A stretch of 64,000 bases of DNA. Source: Chlorophyllum brunneum. Lineage: Eukaryota; Basidiomycota; Agaricomycetes; Agaricales; Agaricaceae. Of the stretch, positions 1-10,440 are shown in pieces. The stretch spans positions 1,674,001 to 1,738,000 of the forward strand of contig OY756140.1 of NCBI GenBank assembly GCA_963576785.1. The letters are read 5' to 3'. The notes below the pieces were generated by a model, which was not told the origin of the DNA, searched no databases, and was given only the letters and a program-made list of their open reading frames with translations. How positions within the stretch are numbered: position 1 is the first letter of the stretch; every line of letters begins with the position of its first letter. A program made the translations under genes and the position numbers.

Positions 1-1574
1 GCCTATTCCAGCTCTTCAGGGAGGTATCTGAGTTGAAATTAGAGAGCAATACATTTAATTCCAGACACGAGGCGCCGTCCTGTGCGCTTCCGTTCATCGC
101 CAAATTCCCGTTTCTCGCGAGTACCCGTCAGTTTAAAGGGATTATTGACCATGTAATGAAGCGAGGACGCGGACCATTAGGTCTCTTGGCAATGTAAACG
201 AAGTGTAGAGGTGAGAGAGAACCGAGAGGAATGATTTTCGTGTACACATCTTTCAACGTGCATCCGGAAATTTTCAATCCGTGGACCGACCGACTACAAT
301 GCCCGTTTAACCACCACTCGCCACCATCAGGGATGTTCAAGCTACTGTTTCTGACTCCCACTTGGTCCCCTTCCTTGTTCTCGCCATTGAGATCCCCGCT
401 CCACCAGCGATTTTCGAGCAACACGAGCTCTTTGATAAATGTTGGACATGCGCTTTTTTTCCATCCCTGAGTCCCGAGTTTGATAGTGGCCGATTGCATC
501 TTCTTTGCCCTTTCCCCGGGCAGTGGTAACTATGCGTTATGTTTGAGCCAGTGTTTCGACCTCCCAAGCCCAAAGCTGGATTGTATGTGTACAATTTCGG
601 AACCGCGCCGATCCAGTCGCGATTGCCTAGCAAACCTCAGAAGATTTGGGTCGCAAACTCGGTCAACTCGCGATCAAGATTTGTTCGAATGATAATGTCG
701 TCTGTCAGGCCTATATTCGGAAAAGTGCGCTGAGTTGCTGGTCAACCAGAACCTCAAAAATCCTTGGGGACCTTGTGTTGGGTTTGGATGCAATCGAATG
801 GTGCAAATCCTGGTTGCAAGGATTCAGTGCTATCTTGGGTTCCAGGCCAGAATCCCGATGCATGGTTGCATGGTTGGATTTGACCGTGCTTGGAGAGACA
901 TTGTTAGACTTTCATCGTCAGGAGTCAGGAAAGGACCTGGAAGTTAACGGGTGTAGATCTTAAGCCCCGGCAGTCTGCCTGGTCATTTGAGGTGTATGTA
1001 AAGACATTTTCTCGAGAGCGTAATTTGTGGCCTGATGGGAGTAATAGATGTCCAGTATATTTTCAGTGGTCAGGTTGGTTGGGATTAGATGATTAGGTAG
1101 AGCTATCAGTGGTTGTGGGACCGAGAAAACGGTGGCAACAAGCACTTCTATACGCCCAAATAACTCAATCGAAAAAAGGGGGAACAAGTGTCGCGTCCAT
1201 GCACACAATTATCGACCTGGATTCTTTTGTGATAGCACTTGGCGTAACGCGGCCGTTGAGCAAGCCATTGGTCGAAACTTGACATGGAAATCACGTCTAC
1301 ATACCCCTGGGCTTCCCAGAAGTGACCCGGGCCTGGCATATATCCCAGATGCCGATCTCAGTATGTCTGGCCCATACGTTAGCCAAGCTTAGGTACCATA
1401 CAGAAGACGCAGAGGCATATGTACGTATTCGCAAAAGGGAACTACAACATAGAGATTCACGCCAAAACTGTGTGACGCAGTGAGGGACGACGCAGCCTCC
1501 AGTTGTGAATGGTCGTGGGCCATTATCATGTCCATGCTGAACATCAATCTCAGGAAATATGCTTGAAAAGGTTG
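1..1574. other. Unassigned region, no supportable gene
   Basis: About 1.6 kb downstream of MYG1 with no recognisable family on either strand. The only suggestive stretches are on the minus strand: an open frame near 337-633 (N-terminal part reads GNRDWIGAVPKLYTYNP) and another at 128-499 rich in Trp, Gly and Asn. They could be two exons of an unknown minus-strand gene, but no convincing splice pair joins them in frame and I cannot place the protein. The stretch 640-1574 holds only short broken frames. It could be decayed coding sequence or plain intergenic DNA. Confidence 0.4.
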
Positions 1575-3033
1575 TCACTTTTCTAAAGCAAGCTGGGCAA
1601 GCTTCAGAGCTCCTTCCTTAGTCTTGTTACCTAGACAATTCAGTCAGAGTCAGGATGGGGAGCAGGATTCGACGAATGCACCTCCAATGAAGCCACTAGC
1701 ATGAATGAAAATACCCCCGTCAACACCCGATGCACGACTAAGTTCCTCATCGCGCAGTCCCCTCCATTCTTCCGGCAAAGCCTTTCTTGATTCAAAGCTT
1801 TCCGGAGAGACGGGGACAGCTTGGACACGCCAGTTCCCGGCAGTCTCGTCGGGATAGACGACATAGATGGCAGTGTCCGGAGTCACGTCGCTTGTTGACT
1901 CCAACTCAAAGAGGTGTTCCTGTACAATGTCTAGTGAGCTGAAAGTGATGAAAGGCGCAGAAGTTGACCTTCCAAGGGAGGAACTGGTTGAACAATATGA
2001 TACGTCCACTGGGATCGATGGTATTTCTGCTGGCGTCAATGGTGTTGACAAGTATATCTCTGGCAGGGAGCCAGGAATTGGTGTAGTAATCGAGCCTTTC
2101 GAGGAACTCTGTCCCGGCTAAATTGGAGGCTTCAAGGAATCGCGCCTAGATAAGGAATCAGTGTGGTTATCATGTAGAGTGGGATCAGGACTGACGTCGA
2201 CAGTTTGAGCGTCGACAGACATGTTCCAAGCCGGATTCAAGTGTCCCACGCGGCTGGACAAGTCGGTGCGGCTCTTGTAGAGAGGCTTGATATCGTTGGG
2301 ATACTGAGAAATTCCGTTGTCGATTGCATCGATTGCTTCAATGAAATCCTTTGTGCAGCTTGAGCACTGGGAGATTGGAGGCTGAGGGTGTCGACAAACC
2401 TTGTATAACTTGAGCCAGAGGAGTTGAACCTTGGGATCATTGCTAGGAAGCTGGAGCCTGTCGGCTATAATTTCTTTGCCAAAGTGCCTGGGGAAATACG
2501 TAAGTGAATGGGGGGGCGCTCGGGATTGACTGACTTGTAAACCAGCCCCGCGCTGCTGAGTTTGGTATCAAAGCCATGGCCAAAAGCTTGAGTGAAACCC
2601 CGTTGATGGTGGTCGAAGCGTTGGTTAGATTCGTCGTAGACTGCGCCAACATCAACGACGATGTCGCAGGTGTCCAAGATAGCCGGGTCTCGAGTTCTCT
2701 TCAAATCTAGGGGGAGGGGAAAGTTATAGAGTGGGGTGAGTGACGGCGGCTGGGTTCGCACGGGCGTTGGAGTAGATTGCGGTCTGACGAAGCAAGAAAA
2801 CGGCAAGTGCTTCATCGCAGTGGAATGTGCCGTTGTGTGTGCCAATGACCTAAAAGTGTGTCGTGGTGAGGCGAAGAAAGGGGGGGAGTGGCGAACGGTA
2901 CCTTGTGGGCATGTTTCTGACGCTCGGACTGTGGTGATTTGGACATGGTGTGGATGGATGTGGGAGGGCGAAGTGATCGATGGATTGGCGGATAAAAGAC
3001 GCGGCCAAGAGCCAGACGTGACCGGCTGAGCAT
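1575..3033 (-). CDS. MYG1: MYG1 family exonuclease (UPF0160)
   Basis: DHH-like metal-dependent 3'-5' exoribonuclease; human MYG1 acts in nucleolus and mitochondria to couple RNA processing in the two compartments. The first exon (2902-3033) encodes an Arg-rich, mitochondrial-type leader, then MSKSPQSERQKHAHK. After a short intron comes the family start IGTHNGTFHCDEAL, then DIVVDVGAVYD, RFDHHQRGFTQ and TKLSSAGLVY, which carry the metal-binding His and Asp residues. The C-terminal half has YPDETAGNWRVQAVPVSP, LPEEWRGLRDEELS and FIHASGFIGG. The reading frame appears to end near 1650, but an intron with acceptor TTGTCTAG leads to a last exon NKTKEGALKLAQLALEK ending at 1575, which matches the family C-terminus. 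Five or more introns. Assignment is secure; inner exon limits are approximate. Confidence 0.93.
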
Positions 3034-3155
3034 GGGGAGCGGCGGCGGTTGTTTTCATGAAGCTAGCTAAGATTACAGTCCGTGGGATGCAAGAAACGAG
3101 CGACAGTCTAACTATCCATAATGTAAAGTCCACCCAGTCTAAAACGTCCATGCAA

Positions 3156-3688
3156 TTAAAAAGCAGCCATTGCACCGCCGAGGGCAAAGGCAACAAAGCC
3201 GACAGCAAAGGCATTGCGCTTGAGCGAGGTCGCTGCGGCGATGTAGTTGTCGTCTGGGCCGTAGATGCCGCTCACACCGGCCTGACCTGGTGAGGGTGCA
3301 CCGTTCATGCCTCCGCCGTCGACATTAGCTGGAGCAGTTGGTAGGTTGCGAGGGGTGGTTGTTGATGCGCTCTGGGTGTTATTCCCTGAGACTGTGCTGT
3401 TGCCCGTGGTGGTATTGCCGGAGGGCTGTGGCGCGGGAGTAAGGACTTGGGTGGTCGTGAAGACGAAGGTGTTTGTGCCGGTGCTAAACTGCCTATCTGG
3501 GCCAAGACCGAGGAAAGAGGAGAGGGAGGTTACGGTGATGACGGTTTGGTTTGGTTGGGGCTGGTTGATTTGGGTGCCGCTCTGGTGGGTGGAGGGTGAG
3601 TCTCGAGAGGAGATGCTGCAGACGGGCATACCTGGGCGAGGGCAAGGAGGGGAAGGACGAAGAGAGCGGGGAGGCTGCTGGGCAGCAT
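3156..3688 (-). CDS. Small secreted, probably GPI-anchored surface protein
   Basis: Two exons (3632-3688 and 3156-3581) give about 160 residues. Exon 1 is a complete signal peptide (MLPSSLPALFVLPLLALAQ). A short conserved-looking core follows (VTSLSSFLGLGPDRQFSTGT, then FVFTTTQVLTP), then an Asn/Thr/Ser-rich spacer with several N-glycosylation sequons, and a C-terminal small-residue site before a hydrophobic tail (FAVGFVAFALGGAMAAF) with no charged end, as in a GPI attachment signal. The 50-nt intron is GT-AG. Function unknown; probably a cell-wall or plasma-membrane mannoprotein. Its start codon lies only 47 bp from the start of the divergent gene at 3736. Confidence 0.75.
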
Positions 3689-3735
3689 GGTGGGAGAGGG
3701 CAAGGGCTGGGGACGAAAATAGGTTGCCGGGAGCG

Positions 3736-4933
3736 ATGACCAGCCCACCGACGGACACCGTTCCCCTCTCCGGAGCCAGCCCCGTCCCGCTCTCCAGGGC
3801 CGTTGTCCTCCGTGTTCTGCACCACATCTCCCCGCCCTCCGCGCTCCAGCCCGTCCCGGGCCATCTCCTCTCGCCCGCCCTCCGGCAGCGCCACCACTTT
3901 CTGTCGCTCACGCCCGATGACCCGCTCGAGTACCTCACGTGGCCCGCAGACCGTTCTGACAGCGTCCTGCCTCTCCTCGAGTGTATAAGGCCCGATGACC
4001 TTGTCCCGCCACATGACTCTCTGTCCACTTGCCCCGAGATCCACTACGCTGCCGACCCAGAAGCTCTATACGCCCACTTCCGCATTACCTCCCCAGCCCT
4101 CCGTATCATCTTTCTTTGGGACCAGCTCTCCAGTTCTTGGCGATACCACAATTCCGCAATTGGCTCCTTCCCAAAACACTCTCACTCAATTCTCTCTCAC
4201 GCAATGGCGAGTTTCCAGTCTCCAGACGACTTCCTCCCAGAACGCACCTATACCTTCAGCATCGACGGCCCCGATGGCGATGACGATGCATACTGGAACG
4301 CCTATGCAGCTGTCGGGGACGGCCCCTTGCCCTCTGGCCCTCTCAAACCCGCCACAGCGGCCGACTCTGAAGATGCGTACTGGGCTCAATACTCCTCCAT
4401 TCAAGGTTCATAGTGTCTCGACCTTTTCAATCTACACGGCCTGACGACTTTATTCCGCAGGCTCAGCGGACTCCACTGTCCCTTCCCCCCGCCCACAAGG
4501 GCGCAAACTTCAGCCCCAGGACACAGATGACCACCGTGTCTTTGTCCCTTCATCTGAACATCACACCGCCGCCCAAGAGATCTACAACCCCCTCGTCCCT
4601 CCCTCTCCTAGTTCTCTCACTCGCAGGCTAGCTGCCCTCCCCTCTCGCACAGATTCACCACCTCTACAGGAAGATGACGATCCTTCTTCCACTTCCGCCT
4701 CCGCCTCCGCGGCATCTCCGTCTCCGCTATCTCCGCACCCCGAACTCGCGGCGGAACCTTTTGTCGTGCTGCAACCAACATCCAATGCTGCTGTTGGAGC
4801 CAACCCAACCGACAGCATTACTGCGGATGAGGCCCTCAAGAACACAATTCAGGGCTTGTATCATCTTTGGCGTTCCGGTTCCAAGTCCCAACAAGACTTT
4901 TTGATACTTGTTCGACAAGCTATCGAGGGGTAA
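3736..4933 (+). CDS. Uncharacterised protein, about 380 aa
   Basis: Two exons (3736-4405, 4461-4933) with a 55-nt GT-AG intron inside GGT/GGC Gly. I do not recognise the family. The N-terminal third is Pro-rich and contains SLTPDDPLEYLTWP. The middle has EALYAHFRITSPALRIIFLW, which looks like a folded segment, followed by repeated acidic DDAYWNAYAAV and EDAYWAQYSSI motifs. A Ser/Pro-rich acidic linker leads to a C-terminal helix (ALKNTIQGLYHLWRSGSKSQ). No signal peptide or membrane segment. The repeated D-A-Y-W motifs may be short binding motifs. Upstream in-frame codons extend to 3307 but overlap the neighbour's coding exons, so the Met at 3736 is preferred. Confidence 0.7.
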
Positions 4934-5485
4934 TCTTAAATACAAACTTAGACTACTCCTAGCAAAATCTATCTTTGTGTCGGCTTTGCAGCCGTACCAG
5001 TCTCCTCATCCTTGTAGCCTATTTCAACTGCGCTGTAGCTCGCGATTACAGGCCTGATCCTAACCAGTAGTAATCCCCGCGTCATGTTTATCCCGAGTGA
5101 ACGAAACAAAGACTAACCGTCGGCAATATGGCCAAGATGAACGCGATAGGCAACAAACTCTCATCGACAGTAATCACCTGCTACATGCATACAACTGAAA
5201 CGCATGACATTTGACAACTTCACGTTTGATTGGGTATACAAGCACACCGAATCCAAACCAAGCGATCCCAGACCATCTATGAATAGTAACTAAGGGGGAC
5301 AGGTAAATAATATATATACGAAGATATGCGACAGCACAACCAAAAAAGAAAAAATGACTGAACAGAGAGGAAACCGGACATTCAACAACTGTTCCATTGT
5401 TCGGAGTACACAACCTGCGCATAAACCGGAGAAGGAACGAAGCGAAAGAACAATTATTCACCAATACGTTCCTCTCCGGCTTGAC
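4934..5485. other. Intergenic region between convergent genes
   Basis: Holds the 3' flanks of the gene at 3736 (plus) and of the barrel gene at 5486 (minus). Only short unrelated frames are present. No RNA gene, repeat or mobile element seen. Confidence 0.6.
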
Positions 5486-6684
5486 TTAAGCCTCCGCCAG
5501 GACAGCAGACATCGCCACTCCACCAAAGTTGATGAGCAAAACGTTGATGGCTTCGATATTGTGGACTTGGCCATCGTCGACGTACACCGGGGTAGCAGAC
5601 GCAGACACAGCGGAGGCCGAAATGGTGGAGGAAGCTGGACTACTCGTAAGACTCGCATAGGAAGACGTCGTTGAGGTCGAAGTACTGATGTGAGCTTTAG
5701 TACTGGTATGAGGTGGGGTGTAAGTAGTCTTTGGCTTGGGCTTGGGCTTCTCTGGAGGAGGCGCTGGTGCGCCACCGAAAGACCAGGCGCCGTCCGAGAC
5801 CATGTCCACACCCGCACCAGCGATATGGTGCAGGAGACCGGGGCTCAAATCGATGTGGTTGGGATCACATCCCATACACTATGAAGAGAGGACGTGTGTT
5901 TGATTAAGTCCCTTCTCCAAAACCGGGATCAACTTACTTCATCAGCAACAGTCGCCTGGACGGATTTTCCTTTATATGTGATGGTAACCGTGTCACCGCA
6001 ATGAGCACCACCATCCCAAATCTTGGCCCAGACATTAGCTGCATTCAGGTCATGAGAATACTAGAACTACCAAGTGACTGATTGCGATGATCTAACATAG
6101 AACGTCAACTTGGCTGGCGCTTTTCCGGGGTGTAAAGACTTACAAAGTCATTGTCGCTTTGATGACCTCCACAGGCACCGCTGCACAAACATGTCATTAG
6201 CACTTATCCCCATACCCTGAAATCAAGTCAATACTTACGCGCCAGGATGGAACCAGGTGAATGTTGCACCACTACCTCGCTTGGCAGGCGCGACTTCACT
6301 TTCACGTTTTGAGCGCCGAGAGCCCCAGTTACGTCTTTCATGGGGGAGGATATGATGATTGAGTGGCCCATTGTTCCTGTGTCCACCGTGGGACATAAGA
6401 CCGGGAGTGCCATTGACGGTAGCATTCGCCTGGGCGCGGTGCATCTCTATCATGGATTGGACTTCTTCCTCCAACCTATGCAAGCTGTTGTCCAGAACAG
6501 TATGATGGAGTACTGTGCTGATGTACAAATGGAAAAGGAGGAAAGCGCAACCAAAGACTCCAATAGCGTAGACTGGGCCCCATAATTTCGAGGCCTTGGT
6601 TTTGGACTCATGGCCGTTGACGGTGGGGAACGGAGTCACTGCGGCCGGGCTTGGGAGAACATTAAGAGACTTCTTGAGATCCAT
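5486..6684 (-). CDS. Membrane-anchored double-psi beta-barrel (RlpA-like) protein
   Basis: Single transmembrane segment near residues 37-57 (GPVYAIGVFGCAFLLFHLYI) after a short Pro-rich N-terminus, so probably a type II protein with the barrel outside. A linker with N-glycosylation sequons leads to a barwin/RlpA barrel: FTWFHPGA, GACGGHQSDNDF, WDGGAHCGDTVTITYKGK, TVADECMGCDPNHIDLSPGL, with the Cys pairs and the Asp of the DLSPGL motif. A Pro/Lys stretch and a Ser/Thr-rich tail follow, ending in a hydrophobic stretch (INVLLINFGGVAMSAVL). At least four introns; one between DNDF-II and WAKIW seems only about 40 nt long and is uncertain. The family binds or loosens wall polysaccharide or inhibits proteases; the substrate here is unknown. 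A second barrel gene lies 556 bp upstream on the same strand. Confidence 0.82.
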
Positions 6685-7240
6685 AGCGAGCGTGGATTAG
6701 GGTTTAGACACAAAGAATGACGAGGGTTAGGCAAAAGAGTGAATGGTTGTGGGCAAGGACCAACAACCCAAAGTCAAGAACGAAGAGAACAACAAATTGA
6801 GCGCTGAGGCCCGGGCCTCAGGAAATTCTAAAATTCCCGCGTTGTTTACAGCATGGCGTTTCCTGATCTAGCCATCAATCTTATTTGTGGCCGTTAGGCA
6901 TGGAAACCCGCAGGCACCTCTCAGCACCACACATCTGGTCTGATCAACTTTCTTCCGTTGTACAAGAGTTTACAGGAAGTCCAGCATTCGTGAAGCCCCG
7001 GGTTACACTTCGTGGTTTTCCCCGCACGTCTTAGCCTCCGTGACTCAACGTGATTGATGAATCAATGACATGAAAATCGAGTTCGCCGTCCGCGTGAAAC
7101 CGAGCTATTTTTATCTTATAAAAGGGCACAAAACCAGAACATAATACGGTAACAAGAACCTCCACTTTCAGCAAGAAGTCGCCTCTATATCAATATTGAG
7201 GTTACCTTGCTGTTTGTACTCGTCAGGAGGGATCAGAGTA
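6685..7240. other. Intergenic region between the two barrel genes
   Basis: Upstream flank of the gene ending at 6684 and downstream flank of the gene at 7241, both minus strand. A TATA-like run (TTATAAAAG, about 7116-7124, plus sense) is present but no plus-strand gene follows it. No RNA gene or repeat seen. Confidence 0.5.
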
Positions 7241-8226
7241 TTAGAAAAAGGTGCAACGCACGAAAGAAGATAGCGCGCTTCTGGCAGTTGTAGCAATGTC
7301 AAGAGCATTGACCCCACTTGCCTCACAGGCTTCCCTGTCTGGTATGTTCTAGCAAAGGTAGACGTGAATAACTCTACTCAAACTGGATGAGCGCTGGCTT
7401 ACTCCACCAAAGGCGGTCGTCTTGCAATAGTTTGCAGGGTGGGTGGCAGGGCAACTAATCACCACCGAAACATCAGACTGAGCAACCACAGATGGGTGCC
7501 ATATTTGAACGTACGCATCGATAATTTTAACCTTGATTGTATTTCCTGTACACCCCCCACTGGTCTCACCATCCAAAGAGCCAGTACCTGGGTTGTGTTA
7601 GTACTGAGTCATGTTGAAATTGAGCCTGTGTAGCCGAGCACGCACAACGAACGTTGAAACACTTTTTACAGTGTGTATGAGCACCCTAGTAATTGCGTAG
7701 TCCACTTAACTTACATGTCCACACTGCTGCTCAGCGGGGCAAGCAGCTGAGAACAATCAGCCGAGTATATCAGAAGGGTTTGAAGGAAAGAGATCTACGC
7801 CCTGTGCAATCAATACATCCCCCATTCCCATTGCTTGACAGTGAAAATTAGGTGTCGTATGGGATGATAAAGGTTGTGCGTTTACCATTTACTCGCATCT
7901 TTAGAGCCATTGCAGGGTGAACCTGTCCAGAGAGGGGAGAGGTCGCTCATTGCAGCAGCAAATATTCCGTTTCCTTGCGAGTTTGTGGGGGAAAATCCTA
8001 TGGTCCCAAATAAGACGATATACCGAGTGAATAATAATAATAGAGGCGTGCCAGAGCAAGCCACACTGCTCTGAGTTCCGTACTACAGGTGAAGATGGAA
8101 ATGAGAACGATGATATATCGACTGAATGGATCTGCGCACGTCATTGAAGGTCGTGACACCAGCAACAGCATTAACGCCAACCGAGGTAGAGAACAGAACC
8201 AGAGCAAGAGTGAAAACCGTAATCAT
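7241..8226 (-). CDS. Secreted barwin-like double-psi beta-barrel protein
   Basis: Signal peptide MITVFTLALVLFSTSVGVNA, then a Cys-rich domain spread over about six exons: TTFND|YGTQSSVACS, GNGIFAAAMSDLSPLW, SPCNGSKDAS, ACPAEQQCGH, GGCTGNTIKVKIIDA, CPATHPANYCKTTAFGG, EACEASGVNALDIATTARSAL and the end VRCTFF. The layout matches the small secreted RlpA/barwin and plant-papain-inhibitor-like proteins of basidiomycetes, about 160 residues. Several short exons are joined by 50-150 nt introns. Between VACSG and FSPTN an in-frame 54-nt insert encodes a hydrophobic stretch; it may be a GC-AG intron (donor GCACGC, acceptor CATAG) or real coding sequence. Same strand as the membrane-anchored barrel gene downstream. 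Confidence 0.78.
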
Positions 8227-8656
8227 ATCGGGTTCAGAGTAACCGTAGGCTCACTCTGGCGACTTTTATACCGTCACAAGAGTGCTTCTCAATGTCCACA
8301 TGAGCATCCAACATGGCAACATGGCCGGTGGAGTGTGCAAAGAAGATTTCGTGGCAATCTTATATCCGATTTTAGACCTATATACGGTGTTTGTTAGACC
8401 CCAGAACTTCGAGCAACTCATGAATGCCTCCAGGCGCAGGTAGCTTCTCAGGGTATACCGATAAAATGCCGAGATGAAGCGCAAAGTTCTTGAATTCTTG
8501 ATGAACACCAGTCGGGGTTTTATCTTTTCGTTCTGTCAAGAGTAAATCCGAGTCATATGGCATAGCAAGATGGGTACAGCGTGAGCAAAATCAGATGGGG
8601 GCAACTCCGGGGCGGGGGAATATGTAGCCTCTTCTTTCAGATAGGGATTAAGATGA
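8227..8656. other. Intergenic promoter region of the secreted barrel gene
   Basis: Separates the start at 8226 from the SRA gene stop at 8657, both minus strand. It contains a TATA box for the downstream gene (listed separately) and presumably the SRA gene 3'UTR. No other gene seen. Confidence 0.55.
8263..8272 (-). promoter_or_regulatory. TATA box upstream of the secreted barrel gene
   Basis: Minus-strand GGTATAAAAG, with its 3' edge 36 bp before the start codon at 8226. Clear TATA boxes are uncommon in basidiomycete genes and suggest an inducible, strongly expressed promoter, as for many small secreted proteins. The short spacing implies a very short 5'UTR. Confidence 0.55.
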
Positions 8657-10187
8657 TCAAGCGCCTTGTGCTGGTACGTCTTCCTTTGCTGTCGTTTCTT
8701 CCTCTTCATAATCCTCCCTTACCGGCAAAGGTGGCTGGTTATGCAGGCGCTAGAGGATAGTTCTTAGATACATGGTACTCAGACGAAACCTATAGCAAAC
8801 CTTAAATGCATATTTACAGACAAGATACCCCCCGGGGTTGAGTCCCTTCTCCAGCCAAGCCTGAAAACTTGAGTGAAGATACTACAAAGAAAACTCGATA
8901 TTCACCTTTTCCACGGTGTATAATCCATCATAGCGATACCTGAATAGAACAGAGTGGGTTTCTGGAGCTGGGGACCAAGGATATACGACCAACCCTTCAC
9001 TTGGAGCATATTTTGATCTGACTTTGAAACCGCGTACAACTCGAACCGATTTTTTGGTCTCGCAGGAACGCTGTACAGAGATTCGAGTTTAGTGTTTGTG
9101 TCCTGATGTTAGCTGAGAATGCATCTCACCTTTAGCATCTTGTTGAACTGGGTAACACTTGGTCAATCTGCGGGTCAAAGCAAGACGTGAGCCCATTGAC
9201 GTACATGATTCTCAAAGGTTTGGTCAGAGCTTTGAGGGGCTGTACGAAGCTGGGCTGGAATTTGAGCCATCATGTTTGAGTAAGAGAAAAACAATCTCAC
9301 ATTTTTCGGCGCCGCTTTCGTTCCTTTCAGATCGCGGCCACCTAGGAATGTTAGGTGCGACCATAGGAGAGAACAAAGTTCTTCATACCAGACCCAGTAT
9401 ATGTACTACGGGGTGGTGTTTCAGCATTACATTACATGAGCGGTGAGGCAATGATCATCTTACAAGGCATAACCGAGGTCAACGTCGTCATCGTAACCTC
9501 CACTAAGGACGACGCTATGCGCTCCTTCGGGACCTCCAGATATACCACCTACCCATGGCCTCTAGGAGTATCAGCACCAAAAGCCCAGGAACTATGGCAT
9601 AATGATGAGGGGCTCACGCATGGATAGCGTCTCGACTACAGGCTTTTCTTGATAACCACCACGTACCAACGGCGACACCGGGTATATGGCCGAATGTTTT
9701 GCTGGTAAGAGGTTCAGGATTCTGCAACTGAAACCTGTTACTTAATGGCGACTCACGGATCATGCAAGCGCTTCCCGGCTTCACGCCCCATGGGCCCATC
9801 GTTCCCTGAGACCCTATTGCGGATGACAGATTGGGGTGAATCCAAGGACTTTTCGTTTGTATAATCAAGCTTTTTGCCAGCATTACGGGAACTGCGACGA
9901 AGACCCGAGGCAGCGATTTCATTCGTCTTGGACTTTTCGACACGTTGAACTTTCTGGGCTGGTGCCTCGATGTGTTTCGTTTCCTCTTCAAGCGCCTTGC
10001 GCTTCTGAGGTGTAGCTTTCTTGCTTGGCCTCTCTTTGGGCTCGAACAGAGGTTTCTCGAGTCCCATGCTTTTCAGAAGTGCCTTATTCTGTAACAGGAG
10101 TGGTCAGAATGGCCGCAGTCGAGGGTGGCGGGAGGTACGGGCCTTTTCTATCTGAAGTGCCCTGTTTTTCTCGTACTCGGATATCAT
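8657..10187 (-). CDS. SRA-YDG domain methylated-DNA reader
   Basis: The SRA domain of UHRF1 and SUVH proteins flips out and reads 5-methylcytosine, often at hemimethylated CpG. Order here: MISEYEKNRALQIEK joined to NKALLKSMGLEKP, a basic region with AASGLRRSSRNAGKKL, then the domain: TFGHIPGVAVGTWW, SRKACSRDAIHA, PWVGGISGGPEGAHSVVLSG, GYDDDVDLGY, GGRDLKGTK, NLRTAPQSSDQTFEN, SVRVVRGFKVRSKYAPSEG, YRYDGLYTVEK and PGGYLVCKYAFKRL, ending EDVPAQGA. No RING, PHD or SET domain is visible, so it is a stand-alone reader. Seven or more introns. The first junction (exon 10143-10187, intron 10089-10142) only keeps frame with a GC donor; if that is wrong, translation may start at the Met at 10067. Nuclear role in maintaining DNA methylation is inferred from the family. 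Confidence 0.9.
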
Positions 10188-10440
10188 CTTGGGCGGACCT
10201 CGGCAGTATATGTGTGTGTGGGTATAAGTATAAGGAGAGTATTTAGAACACGCGTAAATTCGCGCCCAGGCATGTTACTCAATACAAGATCACATGACCG
10301 CGCACTTGGTATCTGCTTTAAAAGCAACCGCACAAGCTATCCACACGTATAGTATTCTGGTATCCCTAGAGTTCTGTCCATTTTCCGATTGGCACGAAAG
10401 ATCGAATAACTCATACTGGATGTATGAGTGTGCGAATGGT

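Noticed and set aside
1575..1700. Apparent early stop in MYG1
   Set aside because: The stop lies inside an intron; the last exon after TTGTCTAG gives the expected family C-terminus.
3307..3735. N-terminal extension of the orphan gene back to 3307
   Set aside because: It would be antisense to the coding exons of the GPI-type protein, whose signal peptide and GPI signal are convincing.
7110..7130. Plus-strand TATA-like sequence
   Set aside because: No plus-strand gene follows; the region is 3' of a minus-strand gene.
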